Source of the DNA: Melieria omissa
Taxonomy: Eukaryota; Arthropoda; Insecta; Diptera; Ulidiidae
Reading direction: 5' to 3'
Assembly (NCBI GenBank): GCA_963971225.1
Contig: OZ020268.1
Span: 47,666,404 to 47,730,403, forward strand
Length of the DNA: 64,000 nucleotides
The translations under genes and the position numbers were made by a program. This document shows, piece by piece, positions 22,636 to 35,010 of this stretch. The notes under the pieces are model-generated. The model was given only the letters and a program-made list of their open reading frames with translations, was not told the DNA's origin and searched no databases. The stretch's first letter is position 1. Each line of letters opens with the position of its first letter.

Positions 22636-25195
22636 TTAATGTCAACACTTTAAAAAGGTCCTTGTCCAGTTTAATGGAAATTTGCTATTTTCCTGTTCTA
22701 TTGCAACAGTTGTCACCTATGTTTGTATGGTGAATACCGCTAACGACAAATGTAGAGAAAATGTAGTAAAAAATCCGTCATAATACTGCAACAATTTGTT
22801 GACCACAAACAGTTGGCCATCGATGAAAGTAAAGCGTGCTGGAATTTTTATTAGCGCACATAAATCATAAAAAATGAAACAACAAAATCACATTAAAAAG
22901 AAAATATTTCAAAAAAATGAATAATGTTCAAAGAATATTTAACACAAATTAAATAAAAACATTGAAATTACTTAAAATTAAAACACATCAAAGATTCACA
23001 TAAAAACATGTGCCAACAACAATTAAAACAAAAATCGGCAAACAACAACAACAAGTCGCCACAAAAAGCCGGCAACAATTGAACGCAAAAGCAATGCGTT
23101 CAGCTTGTCTTTGTTTTTGTTGTTAGTGTTTTGTGTTTTTTTCCATAAATTCTTTATGATTGCCAGCGGTTGGCCGTTGCTGTTGTCTGTGACGGTGACG
23201 ACGGCGACGTCGACGACGACGACGGCGGCGGCAATAATCACCATCACTTGGCACTTGCTACTCGTCTTGGCGGCGTCATTGTTGTTGTTATTGTTGTTTA
23301 TATTTATATTGTTGTTGGCTGACTGCTGTTGCAGCTGCTATTGTTGTTGTTGTTATTGCTGCTGATGATGATGTTGATTGCTGATTAAGTGGGTGTGTGT
23401 TGGTCGCTGTTGTTGTTCTTGTTTTTGCTGTTGCTGTGGTGCACACAAACTTTTTTTTTGTTTTATTGCCAAACAGCGCAGTGTCGGTTGTTGGCGGTGC
23501 CGCTGTGATTTGGCTTCTTGTGTTTTTTCTGTTCGTTATTATTGTTTTTGTTGTTGTTGTTTGTTTTCACTTCAACCATGCAACGGTCAGAATGGGCAAT
23601 TTTTCGCCAGACTTTAATGCGCCTGCGGGCAGCTGACAGCACAATGCAGCCACTGCTACTGTGCGTTGTCCATAGCTATGTTGTTATTGTTGTTGTTGTT
23701 TTTATTTCAATGGCTTAGGCCGCTCTTGATCAATATGCATTGATGGAGTTATGAACGTGTGCCTGGCATTTATTGATGATACGAGTGGAGGAGCTACCTG
23801 CGCGCAGTCATAGCCGCCACAGGCCAACGGCAGCTTAGGCTGACCAGACGCAAAGTAAAGGCAACACCATGTAGACTAGTTGGAAGCTGAGAGTTTGACA
23901 GAAGGTGCTAAATGCATTTTGTGGCTGGTCTTCTGAAGGTGGCTGCTTGCTGGTTTGCTGTCCTTCAGCAATTTGCAATGTTTTTTCACGCCAACACTCA
24001 CGTCGCTTTTACTTAATTGAATTGATTTTTTACTTTTCTTTTATTAATTTTCTGTTCTTCTTGTTGTTGTCCACTCACTGGTGTCCAAAACTTTTCTTGT
24101 TGTTTTTGCTTGTCACCTCTTTTAATTACAATATTAAAGCCATCAATTTGCCGCAACTCGAAGTGGCGTTAAAGTGTCTGCTGTCCACTAGCAACGCCAC
24201 ACAAACATCATCTCGCCGGCCGCTTCAGTAATTTATGCGAAAACCTCCGCACCACAACCAACCTTTGTGCACCAAATAGTTTACTGCTGCCTTTCGCTTT
24301 GGTCCTGTATTTGAGGTTATGTTTTGATTTATGTCCTCCTTGGTTAGGTTTTGCACTGTTTTTCATAGCTTTTTCTTGTTTTTTGGACCGTTTTGGCTCC
24401 AGTTTTGTATTGATTTCAAGTGTGTAATTGACGTTTGTGGTGTTGAAAATGTCATAAATATGTCAAAATTTTGAGTGATTGCTGACTTTATGCAATTCGT
24501 TGTTGGTGATTTTGAAGAGGACATGATAATTATACATATAATTATTATAATCATAATCATTCTTTGTGCAGCAAATAGTTTGGTATTCCACTGCATATTC
24601 CACTGACAGTTGCTGTCTATATTCAATGACCTAAAGTGACTTTAAGCTTTAAGAAACATGATACAAATAATGTAGACAAAATATTTTGTCATTGTTTTTC
24701 ATTGCCATAACGCTGATGGCCACCAAATATGTTTTCTTAATCGATGTTTGGATTTAATAATTTTGATAAATGCAGCAAAAGGTTAACTCTTTTAAAAGTC
24801 TTTTGAAAAGCATCTTTTCGGAGCATATAAATAATTTTCGTTGAAATAGCTAAGATCTTCAAAATAGCTGACAATAATCGACTATTCCCTATGAGTTCGA
24901 ATACCTTTCTTAGCTTAGATCTTCATTTGGAAAATGTTACAAAATTAAGGGAATCTTAACAACTTAAAGACATATAGTGTTCCAAAGTAAATACCAGTTG
25001 CCGTGCCCTTCTCCATCTTGTATCCTCTAGCGCATCTAACAGCATCCAAATATCCCTTGCAGAACCTGTGCATTCTTAGTGAAAATCAAAATCGAATAGT
25101 CGATTCGATTAGTCAGTGTGAGAATCTGACATCTATGACCAGATCTCCTGCAACTTTTAGGGATATCATCATCTCAAACATATCATAATATCATA
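22636..25195. other. Single-copy DNA with TTG/GAC tracts; no gene assigned
   Basis: A GC-richer core lies at 23080-23720, with GAC/GGC triplet runs at 23189-23232 and TTG runs at 23278-23360 and 23540-23562. The rest is AT-rich. An ATTATAATCATA-type patch lies at 24525-24560. Open frames are Leu/Cys/Val-rich artefacts of TTG tracts. Confidence 0.35.
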
Positions 25196-25650
25196 TCATA
25201 ACATCAAATATGATTGATGATGATTACTTTTTAATAAGATCAGTTCTCCAGAAGGACGAAAGCTTAATATTGGTCTGTGACCTGTGTTGTCTTCAGTCCA
25301 TCTTAGCTTAGTTACTTTCCAAGCGAGCTGGTCTATTGTACAGTTTCCTGGAGTGTCCCTATGTCCCAAGACCCAGCATAGGTTAGTATCTTGTACGAAG
25401 CTTGTGTGAGTACGAATCTTAAGAAGAGACACCAAGTGTCAGTCGAACCCTGCCAAGCGATCACATCTGCTCTACAGCTCCCTGGCTCCCTCCTATTTCC
25501 CGGAACCCATCATAACTTAGTCTCTTGTATGGAGCTTGTATGACCAAGCGTTGCCATTTCTTGACGTTACTGATAAGTTGTTCTCTGCCAAGCGAACTCG
25601 TCTGCTCTACAGTTCCCTGGAGTAAAGCTTTCATAGACCAGCAGAATACT
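25196..25650 (-). repeat. ~135-bp tandem copies of a LINE RNase H fragment
   Basis: On the minus strand the first unit (25196-25435) encodes LCWVLGHRDTPGNC followed by an Asp-x-Leu-Ala motif, closely resembling the C-terminal RNase H motif of LINE ORF2. The corresponding DNA (CCAAGCGA, then CTGCTCTACAGTTCCCTGG) recurs at about 25318, 25453 and 25588, a period of 135. Each copy still reads as a Gly-Asn/Ser-Cys-x-Ala/Ile-Asp-like peptide on the minus strand. No other LINE domain is present. Confidence 0.65.
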
Positions 25651-28600
25651 TCACTATCTTCTCCTTTGCAACTTCAGAAAACACTTTAAATAGTGTTTGA
25701 CTTTTTAAGATTTTTCTAAATTCTGAACAAAAAAGTTTGCTCTCATGCAACATTCCAAGTAACTGCTTCAACATTCGACAGCTCTCATTTCAGACACATT
25801 GCCTGCGCCAATACCCTGCCCCCCTTCCCCGTTCAGTGTCAATACGGCCCCTCTTCAGCTGGCAAACTTGGCTTGGCATCTTTTTGCCATATGATAATTG
25901 GCTCCGTTTCATGAAAGTAGCATAAATTTGCTGCCATCATGTGACACTTCAACATGCTCTACTATAGAATATTTGCTCAAGCTTTCAGTTCTCCGAAGCC
26001 AATGCAATTTGTGCGCTTTCTCGAGCGTAGACTTTTCCTTTTCGTTTGCCGCCACTCGAAGCATGTCTCGAATGGGTTGCTGGCCCACACTGGCTGCAAC
26101 AAAGTGGGACAAATATTTGTATAGTTTTTGATTTTTGTATTATTTGCTTATTTTTATATTATTTTTTGTTATTTTTTAAATTTTGTTATTGATGCCATCG
26201 ATGTGGCTGTGATTTGGCCACAATCCTGCAGCTATCCTTTTTTTTAATTTCCCTATAACAATATTTATGTGTGCTGTTTGTTTGTTTGTATGTGTGTGTG
26301 TGTCCAAAGGCAAAGTATGTCTTAAGTATGGGAAAAAGAAACAAAACAAGTAAATGTCTTAAAAATACAAAAACAAAACTGTGCATAAAATGCGCCCAAG
26401 TCCTTAAATTGAAAACTTTAACCTCACCTTTTTGACTGCTAATGCAAACAGCCATAAAGCGACCGCATATTTGTAAACTTTCTGCCTGTACATAATCTTA
26501 AAAAAACTCCCTCTTTGCTGCTTCACACTTCCATACAGCTTATTGGATAGAAAGAGATATACAAACATAGATATTTGTGTGTAAATGTATGTAAAAGTAT
26601 GTGTGGTGTTTGTGTGAAAATACATTTTCAATATGCTTAACAAGTTAGAAGTTTTTTTAGACCGTCTGAACCGAAGTCTTTGCATGCTACACTGAAGTTT
26701 TGCTCTATTTACGGTTTGAATTTTCTTGTGAGGCGAACTTGTGTGGGAAAACCTCTTACTGACACTTCTTACTGAACCCTTAGTGCACGTAAAGGGGATT
26801 TTGGGGGTTCAATACCATCAAATGTCTGTTTGCTTCATTCTATTTGAAGTGGTATTGGGCTCCAAAGTTGTGTACAGAAAGCCTCCTCCCCACTGTTGTT
26901 GTGAACATTAGTAACCTAATACCAAACTGATTATTCCCCCACAAGCCAGTGTAGGGTGCAAGGAACGCTGCTTCTTGGTTGAAAATGCTAAAACTTGCGG
27001 CAGTCAGCAGACGCCGCAAAGGATAAGCAAATGGCGGCCATGGCAAGGGTAACTTGTCAGGAAAGTCGAAAATCGAATATGCGACGAGTGTTGTGTGTAT
27101 GAAGAAAGTGTGGCCAATGTTGTAGTGAAAATATTGGCCAAGTATCGGATCAACTCTGGCCAGCAGCTGGCTTAACCTTGAGTCGCTTTTGTATGAATGG
27201 GTAATGTGTTGAAGAGTTTGTATGTGTACGGGTGTGTGTATGTATGTGTGTGTGCTTGTGTGTATGGAGCAAAGGTCATAGCGCCTGCTGAAGGCTAACA
27301 AACTCTTTCAACAACAACAAAAAAAACTTGGTTGATATTTAGTCCTTTCAATTCGTCTTCCTTTTCTAATGCCAAGAAAATAGCTCAAAAACAAAAAAGA
27401 AAAAAACTACAAAAAAGTTATTTTCAACATTCTCTATCACACACTCACACACACACACACTGCCCCACATAATTCGTCTGTGAACCTTTAACATTTGTCG
27501 CGCCACCGTCCGCTCACAGCCGGCACGACAACGAAAACGACAGCTGCTAGTGACACTTTGGCGTTACGCAATATCGCTCATTGAGGCGTATCCTTCTTGT
27601 TCGCTGCTCGTCGCATTGCATCACTGTCTCATCGCCGCATCACGCTCACGCTGTGGCTGAGCGATGTTGTTGCTGTGCGCGTCTTTCAACTGCAAATCCC
27701 GCTGCGCATTCAGTCAGTTTCCCCCCTATTCGCATTTTGTCCTTCGACACATGCGTTGCTATCAGCAACTGCAGCAGCAGCAGCAGCAGTTTGTTTGAAT
27801 TGTTGTTGTCGCATCGTCTTCTTATTACTTACTTTTCACCAATGTTGCATAACACTCTTCCTACCCAAAAAACAATTCAATGTTGTGGAATTTCCCAGTA
27901 AACTGTTGCCACATTATTTTACTCTCTGTTAATTTCGCTGAAATATTGAACATTTTATTTTTCTGACAGCAAATCAAAAACATGCGAGCATTTTCCTAGT
28001 AATATTACACAAATGTGTAAGTTGGGTAAAAGTAATTTTGTGCTAAAAACAGAAAAGATTCATCTGAAAGTATGAGAAATTTCGATGATTTTAAACGAAA
28101 TTTGTGGCATATTTGGAAAGTAAGATTGAAGTAGTAATTGAACCAAAATGAAGTTCGAATACATCGAACATCATATTGGCGCCGTTGCCTTTGTCGGTTT
28201 GTCGCACATATCTAAGTACGTAGTATGTATGTATCCATTCATCTATTCGCCTATCTGTCTGGCCGTGTGACAGCGTACAAATTCCCGCAAAACATTTCCT
28301 GCGGGGTTCTTATTTTTCTTCTTCGCCTTCGCTGCGGCCGCATAGTGTCTCGTGAACCACACTCGTCGTCGCCTTTGCCACCCCACGGCTGCCAGCTGCC
28401 CAGAGCCGAGACTGCGATGCTGTTTTCTGGCACCTTTGCGCTGCAGTTCTATGGCCGCCGATACATGTACACGTTTTCTTCAACTCAGCTGTTATATTTT
28501 TTTCATTACTTTTTGTTGTTGCCGCTGCTGTGGTAACGCAACTTTCTTTATTGCAAATCTCTTGAGTTGATTTGCGCGTATCTGTGGGATACATTTACGT

Positions 28601-29699
28601 TGTGTATCAGCGCGTTTTTTCTGTTGTTGTTGTTGGTGCTGTTGTTTCTTACTCAGTTTGCTTTTACTGCTGCGCCCAATGTATCTTTGCGATTTTATTT
28701 ATTGTTAGTCAGTTGCCGTTGTTGTTGCTGTTATTATTGTTGCTTCATCTACTTCTGTGTGGCTTATAGATTTTGCCAACGATTGTTGTTTTCTTTTTTC
28801 ATGCAGCACGCCACAACAACACAAATGTGTGTTGCTGTGTGTTGTCAGCTGCAGTGCTGCACTCTTTCGCTCCGTTCGTTCGCTTCGCTGGTTGATTTCG
28901 TATTGGAATTCATATTCGCAGTCGCATTCGGTGCGATTCTGTTGCAGTTGGTGTTAGTGTTGGGGGTTGTTGTTGGTGTCAATCCACAGCACTTGGCCTG
29001 GCAATTCTGCCTCTACCTCTACCTTGATTTCCATGCAATGCCGCTGCCATCAGAAACCGCTGCTTCGATTTCGATGGCAGCTTCTGCAGGCTCCTCATCT
29101 TCCTCTTCTTCTACTTCTTTTCTTTCATCTTCTACTTCCGCACTCTTGCGCTGCTATGAATTTCTTCTTGCTCGGCGAAATAACGTAAATTAAATTGTAG
29201 CTATAAAAATGCCATTTGCTGCTGCAATAACAACTAAAAAAGTTATATCGAGAAAATTGCAGCAAATAAAAAAGCCAGTAATACAAAAAAGCTAGAAATA
29301 CCACAAAGCAAAAATACAAAAATTCAGAACTACGAAAACAGTCACAGAGAGACAACAAACACAGACACATAGCAAAAGTGTACGAAAATTGATACTAAAT
29401 TGATTTGCACTTATCGCTTGTGCATGATTATTGTTGTTGTTATTGGTACTTTTGTAGTTTAGTGTGTGTGTGTGTTTGTGTTTGTATTTGTAGTGGCGGT
29501 CGAGCTGGAGGCTTTTCTTGGCTTTGGCAATTTTCTTAGAATTAATTTTTCGTTTAAGTGTTCATTTTGCGGTTTTATTGCAACCAATGCCTGATTGAAT
29601 GCTGAATGGCGCAATCGTTCAAACAAATGCCACACGCTGTGTGGTTGCCACACTTTAGCAATTTTATCAAACAACTTTAACATGAACTCCATGTGTTGT
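25651..29699. other. Single-copy region, two GC-richer islands
   Basis: Islands lie near 25740-26110 and 27470-29190. GT/GTAT microsatellites are at 26285-26302 and 27230-27265, CA at 27440-27462, a GCA run at 27770-27790 and TTG runs at 28620-28640 and 28715-28745. A 208-codon + strand frame at 28567-29193 is Leu/Cys/Ser-rich and follows the TTG tracts; I do not accept it as coding. No further element identified. Confidence 0.35.
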
Positions 29700-31410
29700 A
29701 GTTGCTTAGGGTGAGAACAAAGTCCACAAGTTTACTAAAGTTTTCTTGAGACAGAATTTAATTGAATTAAAATTTAATTAAAATACAATTGAATTGACAA
29801 TTTAAATTACATTGTAATTATTTATTTATATTTTATTTATTCAGTCAGTACAATTGATTTGACAATAATTTTACATTTAATTAAACTGTGATTTATTTGA
29901 AATTTATTTTAACTGAAATAATAAACTGAATTGAAAGATAAAACTAAGAAATTCAAACTGGATTGAATTGAAATTGAATTCAAATTGAATAAAGAGCAAC
30001 TCAATGAAATCGAGTTCTATTTTGATTATATTTGAATTGGAATTGAACTAAATTAGAATAAAACATAAAAGCAACTGAACTGCAATTGAATTAAAAAAAT
30101 GTACAAATCAGGCTCTAATTGAATTGAAATTAATTTATAGTTAATATTAATTAAATGATTTGAGTTAGAATTGAAATTGAAAACTAAGACATTCAAATTT
30201 AAATTACATTAAATCTATTTGATAATTATATTTACATTTTAATTGAATTGATTTAGTATGGAATTTGAACTTAATTGAATTAATAAAAAATATTTAAAAA
30301 TAATTCTTAAGTTAAATTTATATCTACTTAAAATTAATTTTAATTGACTGATTTGAAATTTAATTGAAATAAAAAATTAAGAAATTCAAAATTAAATTGC
30401 ATTGAAATTTGATAAAAAGTATTTACATTGAATTATAAATAAATAATTATTAAATAATAATTAAAATAACAAATATTTAAAACCTTATCTCAGTTAAAAA
30501 GCAATTTAATTAATATCAACTAACAAAGCAATTAATTAAAATTTGAATGGATATTAAATATAGATGTAATTTAAATTTATTTCTAATTTAATTTGAATTA
30601 ATTCGAATTGTTTAGGATTTGAAATTAAACAAAATTTGAGCTTCAATAGCAATTTAATGAAGTTTGAACTTAAAATTAATTTGAATTTAATTTTTATTGA
30701 ATGTGAATTGAATTATAATTAAATTCGATTTGATTTTTAAATCGAGTTGATTTCAATTTCATTCAAACCTAATTTCTAATCGGATTTTGATTTGAATTTG
30801 TACCTTATTTGAATTTAATTTAAATTCGATTTAATTTAAATCTGATTTGTAATCAAAATTTTAATTGAAATTTTCATTAATTATGAATTTGAGTTTAATT
30901 TAAAGTTGATTTTAATTTGATTTAATTTTAATTTCAATTTGATTTAAATTTATTTTGAGTTTGATATCAATTTAGTTCAAATTGGTTGAAATGATTTAAA
31001 TTAGAATTTAGAATGAAACTTAAATCGAATTTAGATTCAATAATAATTGATGGATTTGAGTTCGAATTCAGTTTGAATTAAACTGTAATCGAATTTGAAT
31101 TAAATAGTAATCAATTTGATTTTGAGTTGAATTTTAATTAGAATTCGGCTTGACTTAGAATATCAAGTTTGAATAAAACTGAATCGAATAATGATTGAAT
31201 TTAATAATGATCGAGTCGATTTTTAGTTCGATTTGAGAAGAATTCTTTGATTTTAATTTGATTTTCATTTTAATTGACTCTGATTTGAACTTGATTTTAA
31301 TTATTATTTTTTATTTGGAATGAGTCAGATTTGTATTTGAATTGAATTTTGAACAAATAACAATTTAATTCAAATTCAATAAATTTGAATAAACTTTTTT
31401 GATCTAAACA
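29700..31410. repeat. AATTGAATT-based degenerate AT-rich repeat
   Basis: Roughly 1.7 kb made of variants of AATTGAATTTGAATTAAATT with very low GC. No long stable period can be defined by eye; short words such as TTGAATT and AATTTGA recur every 5-15 bases. The uniform composition marks it off sharply from the islands on both sides. Confidence 0.8.
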
Positions 31411-33269
31411 TCTTGCGATTTTATTATGAAAAAGTAAATGTGTGGTAAAGAAAATTCTTTATTAAAAAAAGAAAATATTTAGGAAAATGATTTAATATAC
31501 ATAATCCAAACTTGAATCAACATTTAAGTAAAACATTTTCCTTTGAACAGGAAGAGCTGAACAGGCAAATTTTGAATTGAAAAGCTGTTCAACTATTTTA
31601 TTTTAATTATTTTATTTTATTTTGTTATTTTTATTTTATTTGTTCAAAACCGTTGAGAAAACTTTAAATTAAAAAATCAAAAAACTGAAAGTATTAAACA
31701 AATCTAATAAATTTCACAAAGCATGTAACTTCAACGTGTCTTTATTACTTTATTTATCAAATTCCCCCAAAAATCTCAACCAAATGTCACTTCTAATCGC
31801 CTAATGAAGTGTCCGACCTTTCACTTCCACTTTCGTCTGAAATGAAATATTTTCAAGATTTAATCGCCGCTGCTGTAGGTGTTCATTTCCAAGCTTACAA
31901 AATCTCGCGGCCGATAAAGACTATGAAAAATGTTAACATTCGCTGTGCCTACTTTCCTGTGCAAAGCCGCGTACCGCGTTTTAGAAAATTCATTTGCGTC
32001 ATCTTCCCAATGCAACCAAAGTGCGTAATTATGCAAAGAGCGCCGCCGCTCTCCCCACTCTGCCCACGCTGCACCTGCAATATTTCGTGAGGCTTTGGCT
32101 TTTTTGGATATTAGACACATTTCAACACTAGCAAATGCCCGGCAACAAATTTATGCAAATAAGCGTAGCCGCAGAGTCGCAACCGCCACAGCACAACACA
32201 ACACAGCACAACAACAAATATCAACAACAACGTTGGCGTGCAGAGGCAACTTAGGCTAATCAAGCGCATTAAATAAGCCCAGTTAATATTATTTGAAATA
32301 AAAGCGCGCCACAAGCGGCTAAGCGTATTAAGCAAATAAGCGCCGCACGAGCGGACCGTCGCGACAGACCGCAGCTTTGGTAACGGCAGCCTATGGAAAA
32401 TCTCCTCCACGCCGCAAGAGTCAAGAAGTGTAGGATTTGTAGGCTGTGTCTGTTGTTGTTGTGGTTGCTCGAATATTTTAGTGCGCGCGCTTTGGAGTTT
32501 TATTTTGGTTTTCATTTGTTATTTTATCTCTTTGGAATTGGCAACTGAACGAATTTCACTCACTTAGCTGAATAAATAAGAAGCAATGCTTTTTTATTTA
32601 TTCAACTTAAAAAAAACGAATGATTTAAAGTTTGCCGCACCAAAATGCCAAAAGCTTTGAAAATCAATAAAAATTAAAATCACTTAAAATAAATAAAAAT
32701 TCAAGACAGACACAAAAAGAAAAAACGCAAATGAACAGATAAGTTAACCAAAGAGAATTGCGGCTTAAACGCGTTAAGCCGCCGCCAGGCAACGCAGGCG
32801 CGTGGTTTTCAGCTGGCGCCTTGGACTGTTAGAGATGTGAGTGGCGGAAAATCACAACACATTGAGTTGTTTTCCAATAACTGGTGAATATTTTGCATCA
32901 GTTCAGGCCATGAGTTGGAGTTTAGTTGGACCATGTTATCAGTTTAGAAGAGAGTAAACATGTGTTTGAATCGAAAAAGAGAAGCAAAAGAAGTGAAGCG
33001 AAAGAAGAGAAGCAAAAGAAGTGAAGCGAAAGAAGCCAGGATTCGAGTTCGAAAGCGCATTCAGTTCAATTCAGATGTTCACTGTGGGCACATTTTCGTC
33101 ACAACTTGTTTCAGGGAAGCTAACAATTAACTTAAGGCGCCTGTGTGGAATACTTAAGTGGATTCTAATCAGAAGAACAGGAGAGTCAACATTGTGACTG
33201 ACCACATGACAAATGTATCATATTAAGTTCAAGACCTTTTACTTTCAGGGATTTTTAAGCACAAAGAAT
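31411..33269. other. Single-copy island with AT-rich margins
   Basis: The GC-richer core is 31790-32480 with a smaller one at 32755-32850. A small repeat GAAGCAAAAGAAGTGAAGCG occurs twice at 32981-33031. No coding exon was identified; the minus-strand frame at 32111-32515 has no recognisable domain. Confidence 0.35.
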
Positions 33270-33930
33270 TAGTATAATTTGATTAGCAGGAGGTAGAGGC
33301 TCCGGAAAGTTGAGGGAACGCTCTTTCGAATACGTTCTAAGTGATTAGTGAGTGAAAACTGTGGAAAGATCTACAGATCAACGCATATTCCCATCTAGAT
33401 CTTCTTTTAAAAACATTGTCTCCTGACTATTAGAAACGAGAGGGCCCGGAAAGTTAAGGGAACTCTCAGAAAAACTCTTTCGAATACGTTCCAAGTGATT
33501 AGTGAGTGAAAACTTTAGAAAGTTCTACAGATCAAAGCATAACCCATCCAGATCTTCCTTTGAAGACATTGTCTCCTGAGTATTAGAAACAAGAGAGTCC
33601 GTAAAGTTGAAGGAACTTTTAGAAAAACTCTTTCGAATACGTTCCAAGTGATTAGTGAGTGAAAATTGTGTAAAGATCTACAGATCAAAGGATATCTCAA
33701 TCAAGATCTTTCTTCAAAAACGTTGTCTCCTGTGTATTAAAAGCTAAAGGCTTCAAAAAGTTGAAGTAACGCTTAGAAACACTTATTCGACTGTTCTTCA
33801 AATGACTAGTGAGTGACAAATATTGAAAAGACTACAGATCAAAACACATATCACAGTCTAGATATTCTTAAAAGACAATGTCTTCTGGGTATAAGGAGGA
33901 AGAGACTCCGGAAAGAACGTTTGAGAAAAC
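33270..33930. repeat. ~153-bp tandem array, four copies
   Basis: The unit contains CTTTCGAATACGTTCCAAGT, GATTAGTGAGTGAAAACT, CTACAGATCAAAGCATA and GTCTCCTGAGTATTAGAAAC. Starts of the TTCGAATACG core are at about 33325, 33479 and 33632, with a diverged copy at 33785. Copies 1-3 are well conserved and copy 4 is diverged. Confidence 0.9.
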
Positions 33931-34319
33931 TATAAGAATTGAAGTTAACGATTTTTAAAAACCAACTTTTTCAAAAGTCATATTCTGGCCTCGATTTTGT
34001 TAGCTCTCTGTTAGCTATTTATAGGAAAAGTACACTGCGACCTACGAGATCTATTGTTTCTTTTTCACGGACTCACAGTTTATCCACAAGTCCAGCCTAT
34101 GAGAGAACTTTGAGTACAGCTTCTACTCCTCTAAATTCCCAATTGTCATGAAGTAATGCCCCAGTCATAGTACTAAGATTATTCTTTGATGATTGATTTC
34201 TATTATTTGATCCTTTCTAGTTGGGATGAAGAGAGCTCGTTTTCCCAAACCACTGAATAGTTCTGACAAAGGCTTTGATTCACACTTTCTTTTAAGTTTA
34301 TAAGCTTCTTCATATCCTT

Positions 34320-35010
34320 TCAATAGTGACCTGGAACCCAGAGCAGAACCTGACTGTGAATTCCAAACGCGTCTAGCTTCTGGAGTGATCGTAGTGCCGC
34401 TTGGTCATCAGAGAGGATCGCTTTGTTCTAATTCTAGTAGTTCCTCGCTTCCTAGATTCCTTCATTGCAAGTTTGTTGGCCTCTTCATATTGTTCAATAG
34501 CTACGTAACCCAGAGCTCAACGGATCCATACCTGATTGTGATTTCTAAGCTTCTAACTTCTCAGGACATTCCAGCACCAGTTTGAAGGATATTTGGTAAG
34601 ATCGTAGTGCTGGTGCCGCTTGGCAATCAGAAAGTATCGCTTTGTTCCAGTTTCGGTAGTTTTTAGCTTCCTAATTCTCTTCCTTGCAAGTTAGTTCCCT
34701 TTTCTATCCTTCAATATCAGCGTAACCCAGAGTACACATACCTGGTTTTGAATTTCAAGCGCCTTTAATTTCTCTGGAAGTTCCAGCACCAGTGTCGAGA
34801 ATATCTTGTGTGATCGTAGTGCCGTTTGGTCATCAGGGAGGATCGCTATGATCCAGTTTCGGTAGTTCCCCGCTTCCTAGTTCCCTTCCTTGCAAGTTTG
34901 TTTCAATATCAACGTAACCCAGAGTCCAGAGGACCCATGCCTGACTGTGAATTCCAAACGCGTTTAACTTCTCAAGACATTCCAGCGCCAGTTTCAAGGA
35001 TATCTGGACG
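34320..35010 (-). repeat. ~212-bp tandem copies of a LINE RNase H segment
   Basis: GATCGTAGTGCCGCTTGGTC recurs at about 34387, 34600 and 34812 (spacings 213 and 212), and AACCCAGAG occurs once per unit at 34335, 34507, 34724 and 34916. On the minus strand the first unit encodes SDDQAALRSL followed by VLLWVPGH, the two hallmark motifs of LINE-type RNase H (an Asp-containing strand and the WVPGH motif before the catalytic His). Later copies read as decayed versions (LWTLGY, for example). The units are too decayed to encode protein. Confidence 0.75.

Noticed and set aside
28567..29193. 208-codon open frame on the + strand
   Set aside because: Mostly Leu/Cys/Phe/Ser from TTG and TCT tracts; no recognisable protein family or membrane topology that makes sense.
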